Of a DNA stretch of 64,000 bases, positions 41,970 through 50,936 are shown in pieces (position 1 is the first letter of the stretch; the number at the start of each line of letters is the position of its first letter). Source of the stretch: a bacterium (GTDB lineage Bacteria > SZUA-79 > Acidulodesulfobacterales > Acidulodesulfobacteraceae). Both the position numbers and the translations under genes were made by a program. The notes beneath the pieces were generated by a model that was not told the origin of the DNA, did not search any database, and saw nothing but the letters and a program-made list of their open reading frames with translations. The stretch lies in assembly GCA_003232385.1 (NCBI GenBank), contig QIJE01000001.1, positions 62,001 through 126,000 of the forward strand, written 5' to 3'.

Positions 41970-43088
41970 TTATTTATCGGATAGTCTTTTTTTGACAATA
42001 GGCTCATAGACGCAATACGGCTCTTCTTCCATATAATCTCCACTCTCGTAATATGCCCTCGCTCTGCACCCTTCACATACTTTTTTATACTCGCAAATTC
42101 CGCATTTGCCCTTTAATAACCCCGTATCTCTTAGATTCAAAAAGATTTCAGAATTATTCCATATGTCGCCCACATTCTGCTTTGTAACATCCCCGGCCTG
42201 AACAGGCAAGTATCCGCACGGTTGAACAACGCCTTTTCTTGATATGAACATGACCCCGCTTCCCGCTAAACATCCCCTCGTAACCGCCGCCATGCCGTGA
42301 GTCTCCGGGCTGATAGTTATGCCCTCGTCTTTAGCCCTTTTATGCATTATCCTAAAAAAATGGGGGGCGCATGTAGCCTTTAACTCTATTATACCCCTTA
42401 ATTCCATAGTTTTGTCATAAAACCATGACAATATATCTTCATATTTTTGTTTATCCAACATTTGCGAATCAACGATTTGAACCCCGCATCCGACGGGTAC
42501 TAACATAAATATATGCAAGGCTTTTATATTATTGCTTAAAGCTAATTTTAATATATCTTCGACCTCATCCTCGTTATGTCTCGTAATAGTAGTATTTATC
42601 TGAACCTCGATATCTTCGTTCTGTAAATTTTTGATACCTTTAAATGCACTTTCGAAAGAACCGGATATCATCCTGAACGTATCGTGAGTCTCAGAATTAG
42701 CACCGTCAAGGCTTACCGAAACCCTTTTTATCCCGCTTTCTTTAATGCGCTTCGCAATCTTTTCGTCCACTAACGTTCCGTTTGTCGCAAGAGCTACCCG
42801 AAAACCTTTTTGAACGGCATAGCCGACAATATCAAAAATATCATCCCTATAAAGCGGCTCTCCGCCGGTTAAAATAAGTATCGGACGGCTAAATTTACTC
42901 AACTCGTCTATTACGTTAAAGCATTTTTCGGTCGAAAGTTCATCTCCCTGCCTTTCCGACTGCGCCTCTGCCCTGCAATGGATGCATTTTAAATTACATC
43001 TTGCGGTCAACTCCCAGAAAACCAATCTAAGCCCGTTTTTTTCCGACATATGCATACCGCTGCCGTGCATCAAATTACTACTTTGCAT
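41970..43088 (-). CDS. ahbD: Haem synthase AhbD (radical SAM, siroheme-dependent route)
   Basis: Last enzyme of the alternative haem pathway, converting iron-coproporphyrin III to haem by oxidative decarboxylation. The 372 residues contain the SAM-cluster motif ARCNLKCIHCRAEAQ, LILTGGEPLYRDDIF, RVSVSLDGANSETHD, and a SPASM-type C-terminus with CGICEYKKVCEGCRARAYYE. RCNLKCIHCRA and MHGSGMHMS at the start match AhbD rather than PqqE-like relatives. The start overlaps the 3' end of ahbC by 11 bases. Assignment rests on motif pattern plus neighbours; NirJ-type proteins are the main alternative. Confidence 0.8.
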   Translation of the reverse strand: MQSSNLMHGSGMHMSEKNGLRLVFWELTARCNLKCIHCRAEAQSERQGDELSTEKCFNVIDELSKFSRPILILTGGEPLYRDDIFDIVGYAVQKGFRVALATNGTLVDEKIAKRIKESGIKRVSVSLDGANSETHDTFRMISGSFESAFKGIKNLQNEDIEVQINTTITRHNEDEVEDILKLALSNNIKALHIFMLVPVGCGVQIVDSQMLDKQKYEDILSWFYDKTMELRGIIELKATCAPHFFRIMHKRAKDEGITISPETHGMAAVTRGCLAGSGVMFISRKGVVQPCGYLPVQAGDVTKQNVGDIWNNSEIFLNLRDTGLLKGKCGICEYKKVCEGCRARAYYESGDYMEEEPYCVYEPIVKKRLSDK

Positions 43089-44268
43089 CGTATATCTCCT
43101 CGTCCGTTAAATAGCAGGCGGGGTCGGGTGACCATAAATCTCCCTCTTTTGCCTCTGACCTGACTCTGAAATTGCCGTTACAAACATCAAGCCATTTGCA
43201 ATTCCTGCATTTTCCCTTAACGTATGCCTTTTTATCTTTAAGCTGCTTCATAAGCGGATTAGAGGTATCCGTCCATATATCGCTGAATTTTCTTTCCTTA
43301 ACGTTACCGAAAGAATAATACCTCCAGAACTGGTCGGCATAAACCTCCCCGTCCCAACTTACACAACCTATCCCGACGCCGGAACTATTGCCTCCGTTCA
43401 TCTTAAGTAGACTCATGACATTTTCGGCTTCTTCTTTTTTACCTTCTCTCAAAAGCTTTAAGTAAATATACGGCCCGTCGGCATGATTATCGACAGTAAG
43501 AATTTCTTTACGATTATCCCTAGAATAGATTTCTTTAGTAAGCTCCAATATCGTATCGACTGTTCGCCTTGTCTCTTCCGACGATAAATCCTCGTCCATA
43601 AGCTTCGTCCCTCTTCCGGCATAAACAAGATGATAGAAACAGGCTCTAGGGATATTTTCTTCCTCTAAAAGTCTAAAAATACCCGGAATTTCTTGTGCAT
43701 TTCTTTTATTTATCGTAAACCTCAATCCTACCTTAATTCCCGCCTCTCTGGCATTATTAATACCGCTAATTGCATCCCTAAACGCTCCCTTTTTACCCCT
43801 GAATTTATCGTGAACGGTCTCAAGTCCGTCAAGACTTATGCCTACATACGACAATCCTACTTTTTTTAACTCTGCGGCAAGTTCTTTCGTAATGAGGGTT
43901 CCGTTGGTTGAAATAACGGCCCTCATCCCTTTTGATTTTGCATAAAAGCACAGGTCTAAAAAATGAGGATGCATTAACGGCTCTCCGCCGGAAAAAAGCA
44001 TAACGGGAGAACCGAATGACGAGGCGTCGTCTATGAATGCTCTTCCCTCTTCAAGCGTAAGCTCGTCATTGTATTTTACGTTTTTGGATTGCGAATAACA
44101 ATGAATGCAATTCAGATTGCACGTCCTTATCATGTTCCAGACAATTACCGGTTTTTTGTCTTTCGAAAACTGTAAAAGATGCGAGGGCAGTTTGTTTGAC
44201 ATGCGCCCGTAACGAAGAGCATCCGAGGCATGAACCCCGCCGCAATAAAGTTTAGATATTCCTATCAT
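43078..44268 (-). CDS. ahbC: Iron-coproporphyrin III synthase AhbC (radical SAM)
   Basis: Removes acetate side chains from 12,18-didecarboxysiroheme to give iron-coproporphyrin III. The 396 residues begin MIGISKLYCGGVHASDALRYGR with KLPSHLLQFSKDKKP, a start highly typical of AhbC/NirJ proteins. The SAM-cluster motif is RTCNLNCIHCYSQS. FSGGEPLMHPHF follows, and the SPASM C-terminus has GKCRNCKWLDVCNGNFRVR. Placement directly after cobA-hemD supports the Ahb pathway over denitrifier haem d1 synthesis, since no other nir genes are seen. Confidence 0.85.
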   Translation of the reverse strand: MIGISKLYCGGVHASDALRYGRMSNKLPSHLLQFSKDKKPVIVWNMIRTCNLNCIHCYSQSKNVKYNDELTLEEGRAFIDDASSFGSPVMLFSGGEPLMHPHFLDLCFYAKSKGMRAVISTNGTLITKELAAELKKVGLSYVGISLDGLETVHDKFRGKKGAFRDAISGINNAREAGIKVGLRFTINKRNAQEIPGIFRLLEEENIPRACFYHLVYAGRGTKLMDEDLSSEETRRTVDTILELTKEIYSRDNRKEILTVDNHADGPYIYLKLLREGKKEEAENVMSLLKMNGGNSSGVGIGCVSWDGEVYADQFWRYYSFGNVKERKFSDIWTDTSNPLMKQLKDKKAYVKGKCRNCKWLDVCNGNFRVRSEAKEGDLWSPDPACYLTDEEIYDAK

Positions 44269-45933
44269 TTACAACCGTTCCTCAATTTTAATCTTTGTTT
44301 TTTTATAAAAACTTACTATTCCGTCAACCAATGAATTTATATTGACCTCTTTAGCTATTATATCAGATTTAATACCAAATCCCAACGCATATTTAGCCGT
44401 CTTCTCTCCAATACTTGCAAACTTGATACCGGAGCCTATGACCGATTTTAAGAGCCCCTTCCGAATATCTTCTATCGAATTAACAAAATTTTCTACGGTA
44501 GAATAACTGGTGAAGCTGACTACAAAAGAGTTTAAATCTAAATCGTCCGGAAGCCCGATGTTTTTATGGGTTCCCCGTTTATGTCCATTGTTATCACCGT
44601 CTATCTTAATGAGCGGGCTAAAAATCTCATATATTCGTTCCTTTGATTTTTCCGGCAAAACCGTTTCGTAAACGAGCAAATTCTCGACAATTGCCCCTTT
44701 ATGCACGAGAAATTCCGAAAGTTCGTTATTTATTTTAGATGCCTGAGGAAAAAGTATTTTTTTACGTTTAAGTTCGGTATCTTTTAAGGCATTGATTATC
44801 CCTATTTGGGAATGTTCTACGGGGATAATATCAGGAACTATACCATACTTTTTTAATTCCATCGATGAAACTTTACCTACGGAAATTATTTTCTTTTCGA
44901 AAAGAGACCTGGCATCTAATCCTTTTGAGAAAAAATGTTCAAAAAAAGCCGAAACGGCATTCGTACTTGTAAAAATGAGATAATCATAATCTTTAATATC
45001 GTTTATAGCGGTATCTATTTTAGCTTTATCAATATTTCCGCCGTCTTTAACGATATTAATAAGGGGCAAGCTTACCGCAAACGCCCCGAGGTCATTAAGC
45101 TTTTCGGAAAATGTACCGGACTGGCCCTCTCCCCTGGTAACTATTATTTTTAAACCGCTTAGCGGTCTATTCTCGAACCAGCTTAATGTATCTCTCAATT
45201 TTACCACATTCCCTACAATTAGTATTAACGGGCTTTTTAGACCTTTTTTTTTGACTTCGTCCGTTATCGTGTTTAGCGTTCCGACCGCCGCCCTTTGGTT
45301 TAAAGTTGTCCCTTCCTGGACGACGGCGCAGGGTGTGTTTTTATCCTTGCCTGCATTAATTATATTTCCGACAATAGAATCTAAATTTTTATATCCCATT
45401 AAAACTACTATGGTATCGGCTCCGGATAGCCCTTTCCAGTTTATCGTACTTTTCTTCTTATGCTCTCCCTCATGTCCTGTAACGATTGCAACCGTAGAGG
45501 CATAATCCCTGTGTGTCAGGGGTATACCCGCATAAGCCGGAACTGCAAAAGACGAAGAGATACCGGGAATTACCTCAAAAGGAATATTGTCTTTAAAAAG
45601 CTTTTCGGCCTCTTCCCCGCCTCTTCCGAATAAATACGGATCTCCCCCCTTAAGCCTTAAAACAACCTTGTTTTCCCCTGCTTTTTCCGTCAAAAGCTCA
45701 TTTATCGAATGCTGCGGAAGGGTATGGTTTGATGACCTTTTGCCGGCATAAATTATCTCGCATCCGTCCTTCGCGTAAGATAAAATATCCTCGGAAATTA
45801 AACTATCGTATACTATGACGTCTGCCTTGCCTAAAATCTGTTTTACCCTTAACGTCAATAGTCCCGGATCGCCGGGTCCCGCTCCGGCAATATAAACTTT
45901 GCCCTCTTTTATGTCTTCATTCATCTGTTTCAA
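44269..45933 (-). CDS. cobA-hemD: Fused uroporphyrinogen-III C-methyltransferase and uroporphyrinogen-III synthase
   Basis: Two-domain enzyme of 554 residues. Residues ~10-250 are the SUMT (CobA/SirA) part with VYIAGAGPGDPGLLTLRVKQ, VVLRLKGGDPYLFGRGGEEA and GISSSFAVPAYAGIPLTHRD. Residues ~262-554 are HemD, the cyclising synthase, with LKIIVTRGEGQSGTFSEKL, YDYLIFTSTNAV and VVSFTSYSTVENFV. Together they make precorrin-2 from hydroxymethylbilane. This fusion is common in Firmicutes and Deltaproteobacteria. It precedes ahbC with no gap. Confidence 0.92.
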   Translation of the reverse strand: MKQMNEDIKEGKVYIAGAGPGDPGLLTLRVKQILGKADVIVYDSLISEDILSYAKDGCEIIYAGKRSSNHTLPQHSINELLTEKAGENKVVLRLKGGDPYLFGRGGEEAEKLFKDNIPFEVIPGISSSFAVPAYAGIPLTHRDYASTVAIVTGHEGEHKKKSTINWKGLSGADTIVVLMGYKNLDSIVGNIINAGKDKNTPCAVVQEGTTLNQRAAVGTLNTITDEVKKKGLKSPLILIVGNVVKLRDTLSWFENRPLSGLKIIVTRGEGQSGTFSEKLNDLGAFAVSLPLINIVKDGGNIDKAKIDTAINDIKDYDYLIFTSTNAVSAFFEHFFSKGLDARSLFEKKIISVGKVSSMELKKYGIVPDIIPVEHSQIGIINALKDTELKRKKILFPQASKINNELSEFLVHKGAIVENLLVYETVLPEKSKERIYEIFSPLIKIDGDNNGHKRGTHKNIGLPDDLDLNSFVVSFTSYSTVENFVNSIEDIRKGLLKSVIGSGIKFASIGEKTAKYALGFGIKSDIIAKEVNINSLVDGIVSFYKKTKIKIEERL

Positions 45934-45997
45934 TCCCCTTTTTATGCTCTATAAGGCGCTTTCTCGCCCGCATGAATAATTGTATAATCTCTCTTCG

Positions 45998-46966
45998 CTA
46001 AGACAAATCGTCGACGATATTTTTACTTAATATCTCTAAACCGCCTTTATCTATAAGCCTCAGAGCCAAACTATTGCCTATATTCTCATAATCCCCTCTG
46101 TCTCCTTCAAGTTCGTCTTCCAAATATTCCCCATATATGTTGGAGACAAAACATTTAATACGTAAATTGTCCTCTTTCAAATAAGCATAAGCGCCTACGG
46201 GGGATGCGCAGCCGCAATTCAACTTCTTGATGCAGGCCCTTTCCGCAAAAACGCAAACAAGGGTATCCTCATCGTTCAAGTGTGAAACAGCCCCTTTAAT
46301 ATCTTCCCTGCCGGCTTTATATTCAATAGCGATTACTCCCTGTCCGCACTGCGGTATAAACTTAAGCGGGTCTAAATATATATCTATATGCGATGCCAAA
46401 TTAAGCCTTATAAGACCGCTTGAGGATAAGACTATCGCATCAAAAAGCCCGCTTTTTAATTTCTCCAACCTTGTATCTACATTGCCCCTTAAGGATTTAA
46501 ATATGACGTCGTCCCTAAGTTTTGCAATCAACGACCTTCTTCTTAAGCTGGAGGTTCCGATTATTGCGTGATTTTTTAACGCCGATAAGAGATGCTCAAA
46601 CGAATCCGCTTCCGAAACTCCCGATTTATCTTTCAAGATAATACAATCCCGCGGGTCGTCTCTTTTTAAAACCGCGCCTATCGTCAAGCCCTCAGGAATC
46701 ACTTGAGGAACGTCTTTCAAGCTATGTACGGCAATATCTACGTCACCGTCAAAAAGAGCCTCCTCTATCTCTTTTACGAATAGACCTTTTCCGCCGAAAC
46801 TACTTAAGGAGGCATTTAAAATCTTATCTCCCGACGTTTTTAGGGTTATTATCTCAATTTCTATATCTTCAGCAAGGTTATGATATACCCGGCTCAATTC
46901 GTTCCTTACGAGATTAGCCTGATATAACGCAAGCTTACTGCCGCGTGTTCCTATTTTAATCTTCAA
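45998..46966 (-). CDS. hemC: Hydroxymethylbilane synthase (porphobilinogen deaminase)
   Basis: Polymerises four porphobilinogens into hydroxymethylbilane using a dipyrromethane cofactor. The 322 residues start MKIKIGTRGSKLALYQANLV. They contain AVHSLKDVPQVIPEGL, IGTSSLRRRSLIAKLR and GQGVIAIEYK; the cofactor cysteine is in LNCGCASPVGAYA. The gene lies between hemA and cobA-hemD on the same strand. Confidence 0.96.
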   Translation of the reverse strand: MKIKIGTRGSKLALYQANLVRNELSRVYHNLAEDIEIEIITLKTSGDKILNASLSSFGGKGLFVKEIEEALFDGDVDIAVHSLKDVPQVIPEGLTIGAVLKRDDPRDCIILKDKSGVSEADSFEHLLSALKNHAIIGTSSLRRRSLIAKLRDDVIFKSLRGNVDTRLEKLKSGLFDAIVLSSSGLIRLNLASHIDIYLDPLKFIPQCGQGVIAIEYKAGREDIKGAVSHLNDEDTLVCVFAERACIKKLNCGCASPVGAYAYLKEDNLRIKCFVSNIYGEYLEDELEGDRGDYENIGNSLALRLIDKGGLEILSKNIVDDLS

Positions 46967-47008
46967 AATTTATCCTATTTTTCGATTGTTTACAGTTAAA
47001 TTTTATTC

Positions 47009-48388
47009 TTATTTTATTATTTTTATTCTTGATCTGCCGTCTTGTTTTTCCGAATTACGATATTCGCCGTTATCCTGCCTGCCCGTGTTCTTATCTTCAA
47101 GGTCAAGATTGAAAAGCGATTTTATCATCTCTATCAAATTTAGTCCGCCGGGGTTTAAGTAAGCTTTCTTTATCAGCATAGTAGGCTCATGAAGAATCTT
47201 ATTGGTAAGGGAATTTATTATTAAATCCTTTTCCTTTTTTTCTCCGATATACTCGGATAATTCCGTTTCCAATATGTTTTTAACCTTATTTCTCAGTGAA
47301 ATTATCACCGGAACGGCATTTAAGGATTCTTTCCAATTCATAAACTCTTTAACGTTAATCTCTATAAGCTCGCGGGCGGCATCGGCTTCCTGCCTTCTTA
47401 TCTCTACATTATCCTCTATCATTTTTCCTATATCGTCTATATCGAACAGATATACGTTGGATATTTTATTAATTTCCGGATCGATATTCCGCGGTACGGA
47501 AATATCGATCAAAAATAACGGCCTCTGCTTGCGAATCTTTATGATAGGGATTATATCATCATACTTCAACACATAATCTTTGGCACCGGTCGAACATAAA
47601 ACTATATCCGATTGCGGTAAAAATTTATAATATTCGGAAAAATCAATAACGCTTAAACACTCTTTTTCGTTCAACCCGAACGCATCTTCGATAAATTGAT
47701 GCGCTTTTTCTTTAGTCCGGTTTGCAATATATATGTTTTGCACTCCGCATTTTAGAAAATGCTTAACGGTCAGCTTTCCCATTTCTCCCGACCCGAGAAG
47801 CAAAACTTTCTTTTCGCCCAAGCTGTTAAAAATTTTCTTAGAGAGCTCTACTGCCGCATAACTGACCGATACCGGAGACGACGCTATCTTTGTCTCCGTT
47901 CTAACCGTTTTTGCACAATTAAAGGTCTTATGGAAGAGCCTGTTTAAAAACTGTCCCGTTGTTTTAAAATCACATGCCTCGTTATATGCTTCTTTAATTT
48001 GTCCCAATATCTGGGGCTCGCCTATTACCATAGAATCTAAACTCGAAGCCACTATAAATAAATGCCTTACCGCATCATTATTGAGATATACATAAAGAAG
48101 AGAATCGCGACAACCTGCTCCGAAAAAATATTCCGCAATAAAGCCCCTAATAAAGTGAGGCTCCCCTTTCACCGCACATGAAGGCAAATCCATTATAAAC
48201 TCCGTTCTGTTACATGTGGTGAGTACGACAATTCCGTTAATCAGATTTCTACCGTTTTCGCCTTTTAAATCAAGCAATTCTTTTGAAAAGCCGTATCTCA
48301 ATTCGGAGGTAATAAGCTTTTTGGAGACCACCTCTCTATTGCTTATTTCTGCCGTTTTATGGCTTAACCCTATAATTAAAATGTCCAT
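47009..48388 (-). CDS. hemA: Glutamyl-tRNA reductase
   Basis: First committed enzyme of the C5 tetrapyrrole route; it reduces glutamyl-tRNA to glutamate-1-semialdehyde. The 459 residues begin MDILIIGLSHKTAEISNREV, with the catalytic cysteine in VLTTCNRTEF and the NADPH-binding segment KVLLLGSGEMGKLTVKHF. FLIDISVPRNIDPEI follows. A C-terminal lysine-rich extension of ~30 residues (DKNTGRQDNGEYRN) is longer than usual. It overlaps neither neighbour. Confidence 0.95.
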   Translation of the reverse strand: MDILIIGLSHKTAEISNREVVSKKLITSELRYGFSKELLDLKGENGRNLINGIVVLTTCNRTEFIMDLPSCAVKGEPHFIRGFIAEYFFGAGCRDSLLYVYLNNDAVRHLFIVASSLDSMVIGEPQILGQIKEAYNEACDFKTTGQFLNRLFHKTFNCAKTVRTETKIASSPVSVSYAAVELSKKIFNSLGEKKVLLLGSGEMGKLTVKHFLKCGVQNIYIANRTKEKAHQFIEDAFGLNEKECLSVIDFSEYYKFLPQSDIVLCSTGAKDYVLKYDDIIPIIKIRKQRPLFLIDISVPRNIDPEINKISNVYLFDIDDIGKMIEDNVEIRRQEADAARELIEINVKEFMNWKESLNAVPVIISLRNKVKNILETELSEYIGEKKEKDLIINSLTNKILHEPTMLIKKAYLNPGGLNLIEMIKSLFNLDLEDKNTGRQDNGEYRNSEKQDGRSRIKIIK

Positions 48389-48416
48389 AGCCGAGCAACC
48401 TTACCTTAAATTTTGC

Positions 48417-49259
48417 TTAAAATCCGTGAAGAGTCGGAAATAAATAAAAAGAAAAACTTAAACTAAAAAGTATAAACAAAAAACCTATCACGTTAAAAAC
48501 AGCCGCTCTTTTTCCCCTTACCCCTTTTGCTATCCTTTCGTGTAATAAAACCGCATAAATAAGCCATATAATCAGGGATATAATTTCAATAGGTTTTGCA
48601 ACGATAACGGCATTAAACAAAGAACTCGACAAATAAATTCCAAGAGCGATTCCTATAGTGATAAACGGAAATCCTATCTTCAAACACTGATAATTAATAT
48701 TATCCAACAACTCTAAATTATATCCGCTACCCGAATGAAAAACTTCGTCAAGCGAATTATCCTTCTTATCGAACAATTTCAAGCTCTTTTTAATCTTAAT
48801 TTTTCTTTCTTGAAAAATATATATCAAAGAAACCATAAAAGCAAGGGCAAAAAACGAATCGCCTATTAATATGAGTATTATGTGCGTTAAAAGTATGGTT
48901 TTATCGACACTGAACATAGCCGGTTCTATTTTAATATGAGGGACAAAGAAACCTATAAGCAAATTTACCGCAACCAAAGGAGTAACATATAAGAGGATGT
49001 ACTCCGCCCTATAGAAAAGACCGAACAATACTATAACCGTCATCAGAAGCCATGCGTTAAAAAAGACAAACCAGCCTATGTGAACGGAAGCATTAAATCC
49101 TTTAGTACTTAAAAATACAAAAAATATCAAACTTTGAAGGATAAATCCTGCGTAAATTAAAATAGTAAAAAACTTGTGCAGCTTCTTTTTTCTCGGCAAA
49201 ATAAGTGCATAAGAAAAAATATATATAAAAAACGGAATTAAATATAGTTCATTAGACAT
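48417..49259 (-). CDS. HemX/CcsA-like membrane protein of the cytochrome c assembly family
   Basis: 280-residue membrane protein with about eight hydrophobic segments, related to HemX and CcsA/ResC. It sits between the precorrin-2 dehydrogenase and hemA, a place where HemX is often found. It has histidines such as HIGWFVFFNAW and LTHIILILIGDSFF that could bind haem, but I do not see a full WWD (tryptophan-rich) motif, so HemX-like is likelier than a true cytochrome c synthase. In Bacillus HemX lowers HemA levels. Confidence 0.72.
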   Translation of the reverse strand: MSNELYLIPFFIYIFSYALILPRKKKLHKFFTILIYAGFILQSLIFFVFLSTKGFNASVHIGWFVFFNAWLLMTVIVLFGLFYRAEYILLYVTPLVAVNLLIGFFVPHIKIEPAMFSVDKTILLTHIILILIGDSFFALAFMVSLIYIFQERKIKIKKSLKLFDKKDNSLDEVFHSGSGYNLELLDNINYQCLKIGFPFITIGIALGIYLSSSLFNAVIVAKPIEIISLIIWLIYAVLLHERIAKGVRGKRAAVFNVIGFLFILFSLSFSFYLFPTLHGF

Positions 49260-49264
49260 TATCG

Positions 49265-49909
49265 CTAAGACCTCTTAAGAAAATTGCTTATAAAAATACT
49301 TATGTCGGAGAATTTTTTATCCTTAACAAGTTCAAAAAGATCGGAATTAACTAATTCGTCGAAAAGTTTTTGATTTCTGCTCTGCGGATATTTTTTCATC
49401 TTGATTTCCCGCCTCATAAGTCCAAGAATTTTGACATAAGTGGTATATTCCTCGCCGTAAATCTTTTCTAAATCCTCTCTTATTTTTCGAGAAAATCTCG
49501 GGCTTAATCCGCCCGTAAAAATAGCTATATCAAATTCACCCCTCGAAACAAGTGCCGGAAGGGTAAACGTACAAAGTTCCGGCTTATCAGCAATATTAAT
49601 CAATATATTTTTTTTTACGCATCTCTTAGATAAACTTTCCTCCATCTTCAAATTCTTCTCTTCGGAAGAAACAGCGCAAAACACGGCAAATGCACCGCTC
49701 TCATCCCCTGCCTTATAATCTCTTTGAACCCACTTAATCCTCGATTTCTTGATAAATCCGCTTATCTTCTCCGTTATTTCCGGGGCAACTAATGTTACGT
49801 CTGCACCCCTTTCCAAAAGCCTTTCCGTCTTTCTTGCAGCAATAACGCCTCCTCCGACTACGAGGACCTTTTTATCATAAATATTAAGATTTACGGGATA
49901 ACATTTCAT
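49265..49909 (-). CDS. Precorrin-2 dehydrogenase / sirohydrochlorin ferrochelatase (Met8/SirC-like)
   Basis: 214-residue NAD-dependent enzyme that oxidises precorrin-2 to sirohydrochlorin and may insert iron to make siroheme. The start KCYPVNLNIYDKKVLVVGGGVIAARK holds the Rossmann nucleotide-binding motif, with LLERGADVTLVAPE following. INIADKPELCTFTLPALVSRGEFDIAIFT (quoted in part: CTFTLPALVSRGEFDIAI) is the CysG N-terminal family signature. Siroheme is the entry compound of the Ahb haem route, which fits its neighbours. Confidence 0.9.
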   Translation of the reverse strand: MKCYPVNLNIYDKKVLVVGGGVIAARKTERLLERGADVTLVAPEITEKISGFIKKSRIKWVQRDYKAGDESGAFAVFCAVSSEEKNLKMEESLSKRCVKKNILINIADKPELCTFTLPALVSRGEFDIAIFTGGLSPRFSRKIREDLEKIYGEEYTTYVKILGLMRREIKMKKYPQSRNQKLFDELVNSDLFELVKDKKFSDISIFISNFLKRS

Positions 49910-49915
49910 TAATTT

Positions 49916-50458
49916 TTATTCTCCGAAAACAAGAGCGGAAAACGTAAATATGTCCGCCCCGGTTTTATAAGCATCGGAAGGGAGACCTGCTTTCATAGAA
50001 ACTGCCTCTAAAAATCCCTTTTTATCCATATTGTGTTCAACGGCGACTTGCGGAAGCAAAACTCCTCGATACGGCCCTTTAATAAAATATAAACCGTGTT
50101 TTCCTATTTCTATATCGTCGAAATTATCTATCTTTTCAAATGGGGTTAATACGGATATTTCTATTTTTACATTTTGAAGTTCCGAATCGTTTAACGGGAT
50201 AAATCTAGGGTCGTTAAATGCCGCTTCTTTTGCCATATCGTAAACATTTTGATATATCTGCGTGTTGAAATTAAAATTTCCTATACATCCCCTTAATTGC
50301 TCGCCTCCCGTTTTCAACGTAACAAAAACCCCCGATTTAGCCTTAAGGTTATCGGTAAGTAGAGACGTTAATTCTTTTAAGTCGCCACCCTCGATAGCCC
50401 TTCTTGCTATCCTTAATAAAAGCGATTTTTCATTTTCGGTCAAATCAAAATTTTTCAT
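49916..50458 (-). CDS. AMMECR1-domain protein (AmmeMemoRadiSam system protein A type)
   Basis: About 180 residues forming one AMMECR1 domain, with the invariant LRGCIG motif (GEQLRGCIGNF) and PLNDSELQNVKIEISVLTP. The function is unknown; the family often occurs with Memo and radical SAM partners, not present here. I chose ATG 50458 (MKNFDLTENE), which has AGGAGG 9 bases upstream, over 50479. It lies between the OsmC-like and Met8-like genes. Confidence 0.88.
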   Translation of the reverse strand: MKNFDLTENEKSLLLRIARRAIEGGDLKELTSLLTDNLKAKSGVFVTLKTGGEQLRGCIGNFNFNTQIYQNVYDMAKEAAFNDPRFIPLNDSELQNVKIEISVLTPFEKIDNFDDIEIGKHGLYFIKGPYRGVLLPQVAVEHNMDKKGFLEAVSMKAGLPSDAYKTGADIFTFSALVFGE

Positions 50459-50490
50459 ATTAACCGCCCTCCTAATCATTATTTATTATT

Positions 50491-50913
50491 TTAGCAGTTT
50501 TCTATTCTATATGACCATTCTATGTCAATCGTGTCCTTCAACATCGCCCAAACACTACAATACTTATCCTTTGATAATTCTATGGCTCTTTTTACAGCCT
50601 GCTCTTCGATATTCTTACCCCTAATCGTATAAATTATCGTAATTTTGGTGAATGCACGGGGGTGTGTATCTGCTTTTTCGCCGGCAACGCTAACGTTATA
50701 ATCAATTATATTCTGTCTTTTTTTCCTTAAAATGGAAATTATATCCATGGAGCTGCACCCGGCAAGGCTTATAAGTATTAGATCCATGGGTCTCATTCCT
50801 TCTCCGCTACCACCTGATTCCTTAGACGTATCAAGCAAAATTGAATAACCATTATTCTCGTCCGAATATGCGCGGAACCGTAAATCTTCAAGGTATTCTA
50901 ATTTTATCCCCAT
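50491..50913 (-). CDS. OsmC-family protein
   Basis: 140-residue thiol-peroxidase-like fold. The two catalytic cysteines of the family are placed in SLAGCSSMDIISILRKKRQN and KYCSVWAMLKD. Members reduce organic hydroperoxides or have other thiol roles; which applies here cannot be told. It starts 24 bases after gpsA's stop and precedes the AMMECR1 gene. Confidence 0.88.
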   Translation of the reverse strand: MGIKLEYLEDLRFRAYSDENNGYSILLDTSKESGGSGEGMRPMDLILISLAGCSSMDIISILRKKRQNIIDYNVSVAGEKADTHPRAFTKITIIYTIRGKNIEEQAVKRAIELSKDKYCSVWAMLKDTIDIEWSYRIENC

Positions 50914-50936
50914 AACAGACCTCCTTAATTTCGCTT

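Noticed and set aside
41970-44268. Assigning the two radical SAM genes to haem d1 (NirJ) synthesis
   Set aside because: No nirS, nirF, nirD/L/G/H or nirN genes nearby, while hemA, hemC, cobA-hemD and a Met8-like gene are adjacent, which fits the Ahb route better.
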